6,290 nucleotides of DNA, taken from Chloroflexota bacterium. GTDB lineage: Bacteria; Chloroflexota; Anaerolineae; UBA7937; JACPPX01. The DNA is taken from the NCBI GenBank assembly GCA_016190785.1, contig JACPPX010000007.1, positions 1-6,290 on the forward strand, read 5' to 3'. The notes under the pieces are model-generated. The model did no database searches and was not told the origin of the DNA. It was given only the letters and a program-made list of their open reading frames with translations. The translations under genes were made by a program, and so were the position numbers. Of the stretch, positions 5,124 to 6,290 are shown one piece after another. Numbering within the stretch: position 1 is the first letter of the stretch; every line of letters begins with the position of its first letter.

Positions 5124-5368
5124 AGCAGGGCATCCATCCTAAGTGGTATCCCCAGGCCCAGGTCATCTGTGGCTCCTGCGGCAATACTTTTACCACTGGA
5201 GCCACCGTGCCGGTGATCCATACCGATATCTGCTCCAATTGTCACCCCTTCTACACTGGGGAGCAACGGATCGTGGACACCGCCGGCCAGGTAGAGCGGT
5301 TCCTGCGCCGCGTAGAAAAGGGCAAGGCGGTGCAGAAGCCTTCGGAAAAGAAGCCGGCGGCAAAGTAA
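5120..5368 (+). CDS. rpmE: 50S ribosomal protein L31, zinc-binding form
   Basis: L31 helps bridge the two ribosomal subunits. This 82-residue protein starts MKQGIHPKWYP and carries the HPFYTGEQRIVDTAGQVERF block (42-61), so the family is certain. Four cysteines, C17, C20, C38 and C41, make it the zinc-binding (C+) type. The first pair is spaced C-G-S-C, whereas the familiar E. coli and Bacillus proteins have C-x-C, so one residue appears inserted. The C-terminus continues past the usual end with a Lys/Pro/Ala-rich stretch (about 67-82), similar in character to the L21 tail. The start overlaps the rpmA stop in ATGA, and AGGTGG (5110-5115) serves as ribosome binding site, indicating translational coupling. 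Confidence 0.96.
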   Translation: MKQGIHPKWYPQAQVICGSCGNTFTTGATVPVIHTDICSNCHPFYTGEQRIVDTAGQVERFLRRVEKGKAVQKPSEKKPAAK

Positions 5369-5416
5369 TCTCCCCATTTTTTGAAACTGGTCCATAACCC
5401 AGAAAGGTAAAACTCC

Positions 5417-6004
5417 GTGCCTCAAGCCCAGGATGGCGGCTGGCTAGAAGTTATCTGCGGCAGCATGTTCAGTGGTAAGACCGAGGAACTCATCCGCCGC
5501 GTGAAACGGGCCCAGATCGCGAAGCAAAAAGTCCAAGTTTTCAAGCATTCCTTGGACAACCGCTATGCGGAGCAAAAGGTTACTTCCCACAGCGGGGCGA
5601 ACTTCGATGCCCAGCCCGTGTCCAACGCCCCGGAGATTTTAGACCACCTGCAGCCCGAGACCACGGTAGTGGTTATCGATGAAGGAAATTTCTTTGACGA
5701 TGCCCTTCCCGAGGTCTGCCGCAGTCTGGCCGATGACGGCAAAAGGGTAATTGTTGCCGGACTGGACCTGGACTTCCGCGGGGAGCCTTTTGGGCCTATG
5801 CCCCGCCTGATGGCCCAGGCAGAGATGGTGGACAAACTCCAGGCCATCTGCATGGTCTGCGGTGCTCCCGCCAGCCGCTCCCAGCGTTTGATCAACGGCT
5901 CCCCTGCCTCCTATAACGATCCTATCATCCTAGTGGGGGCCACCGAGGCCTACGAAGCCCGTTGCCGCCAGCACCACCAGGTGCCGGGACGGCCGGGAAC
6001 CTGA
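5417..6004 (+). CDS. tdk: Thymidine kinase, type II (TK1-like)
   Basis: This cytosolic enzyme phosphorylates thymidine to dTMP with ATP in the pyrimidine salvage pathway. It is 195 residues, the normal bacterial length. The P-loop is GSMFSGKT (residues 15-22). The Walker B block VVVIDEGNFFDD (84-95) holds the catalytic E89; the residue at 91 is Asn, where the family usually has Gln. The nucleotide-binding block GLDLDFRGEPFGPMPRLM (115-132) is canonical. The structural zinc site is C145, C148, C183 and probably H186, and YNDPIILVGATEAYEARC (166-183) forms the thymidine lid. The start is GTG at 5417, nine bases after GAAAGG (5402-5407). It follows rpmE by 48 bases without its own clear promoter, so it is the last gene of the ribosomal protein operon. 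Rpm E-tdk adjacency is also known in Firmicutes. Confidence 0.96.
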   Translation: MPQAQDGGWLEVICGSMFSGKTEELIRRVKRAQIAKQKVQVFKHSLDNRYAEQKVTSHSGANFDAQPVSNAPEILDHLQPETTVVVIDEGNFFDDALPEVCRSLADDGKRVIVAGLDLDFRGEPFGPMPRLMAQAEMVDKLQAICMVCGAPASRSQRLINGSPASYNDPIILVGATEAYEARCRQHHQVPGRPGT

Positions 6005-6028
6005 GAATTCTATTAATTTTTGGCAGCA

Positions 6029-6060
6029 GAACGCCTTTCGAAAAGTATCGGAAGGCGTTC
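6029..6060 (+). terminator. Hairpin terminator of the rplU-rpmA-rpmE-tdk operon
   Basis: A twelve-pair stem joins GAACGCCTTTCG (6029-6040) to CGGAAGGCGTTC (6049-6060), with one G-T pair and an eight-base loop, 24 bases after the tdk stop. The following bases, ATTCATCTTA, are only partly T-rich, so the U-tract is weak. Position and stem strength still make an operon terminator the best reading. Confidence 0.72.
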
Positions 6061-6110
6061 ATTCATCTTAAAAAGACCGAGATTGAATTCCGGTTAACCA
6101 ACCGCAAAAG

Positions 6111-6116
6111 TATAAG
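6111..6116 (+). promoter_or_regulatory. Candidate -10 box of the last gene
   Basis: TATAAG lies five bases before the ATG at 6122. No good -35 box is found at the right distance: TTGAAT at 6083-6088 is 22 bases away. If the box is real, transcription would begin at or next to the start codon. Confidence 0.3.
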
Positions 6117-6121
6117 TCGGC

Positions 6122-6290
6122 ATGGGAATCATTAGCAAGGGTAATCGTCTGCGCTCACTATTGCGGGTCCTTCTTTACTTGGTGGCTTATTTCATCCTTT
6201 CTATCCTTGCCCAGGTTGTAGTCGGGATCTTCTATTTTGCCTTCAGTGCCGGGTTATCTGGTGGAGGCAAACTGCCGACTACCATTGAAG
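6122..6290 (+). CDS. N-terminal part of a membrane protein, cut by window edge
   Basis: An open frame from the ATG at 6122 runs to the window end without a stop, giving 56 residues. It starts with a short basic segment (MGIISKGNRLRS), followed by a long hydrophobic stretch (about 13-45, with LYLVAYFILSILAQVVVG), and then a polar segment with SGGGKLP. The basic lead followed by a hydrophobic span indicates a membrane protein with a cytoplasmic N-terminus. Such a beginning is common in CPBP-type intramembrane proteases and in many other multi-pass proteins, so no family can be named. No Shine-Dalgarno is seen before the ATG, and a TATAAG lies just upstream. The preceding hairpin separates it from the tdk operon. 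Confidence 0.6.
   Translation, partial: MGIISKGNRLRSLLRVLLYLVAYFILSILAQVVVGIFYFAFSAGLSGGGKLPTTIE

Noticed and set aside
5381..5398. TTGAAA as the -35 box of a separate tdk promoter
   Set aside because: No -10-like sequence lies 16-18 bases downstream; the nearest, CATAAC, is only six bases away.

Overview
This 6.3 kb window looks like ordinary chromosome from a free-living bacterium with fairly GC-rich DNA, most likely a Chloroflexota member of the Anaerolineae type. That placement is an inference, based on separate SecD/SecF genes, abundant lipoproteins with Pro/Thr/Glu-rich linkers (one LppX/LprG-like), a ribosomal protein L21 with a long Lys/Ala tail, and an rpmE-tdk pairing. No rRNA or marker protein is present to confirm it. 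There is no mobile element, CRISPR array, toxin-antitoxin pair or defence system.

Left part (1-3208, + strand). The window opens on what may be the last 12 codons of secD, followed two bases later by secF, a Sec translocon accessory subunit with two extra predicted C-terminal membrane helices. Next come two lipoprotein genes, each with its own apparent promoter and separated by a GC-rich hairpin. The first looks like an LppX/LprG-type lipid-carrier fold. The second is an orphan with a CxxCxH motif.

Middle (3205-3850, - strand). A tRNA-Glu (anticodon CTC, CCA encoded) lies 37 bases upstream of a stand-alone CinA C-terminal domain protein (nicotinamide-nucleotide amidase type). Both probably share one strong promoter. 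The amidase gene ends tail to tail with the second lipoprotein gene, and their stop codons overlap in a single CTAG.

Right part (3842-6290, + strand). A yjbQ/UPF0047 gene is transcribed divergently from the tRNA out of overlapping promoters. Then follows a compact operon, rplU-rpmA-rpmE-tdk (L21, L27, L31, thymidine kinase), behind a perfect consensus promoter (TTGACA-17-TATAAT) and closed by a strong hairpin. This couples 50S assembly proteins with dTMP salvage. The window ends in the first 56 codons of an unrecognised membrane protein that may be translated from a leaderless mRNA.

Two starts deserve correction from the longest-ORF reading: rplU at 4369 rather than 4351, and the amidase at 3690 rather than 3738, which would lie inside the tRNA. 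I see no clearly new system. The most unusual items are the SecF extension, the basic tails on two ribosomal proteins, the tRNA-amidase pairing and the back-to-back promoters.
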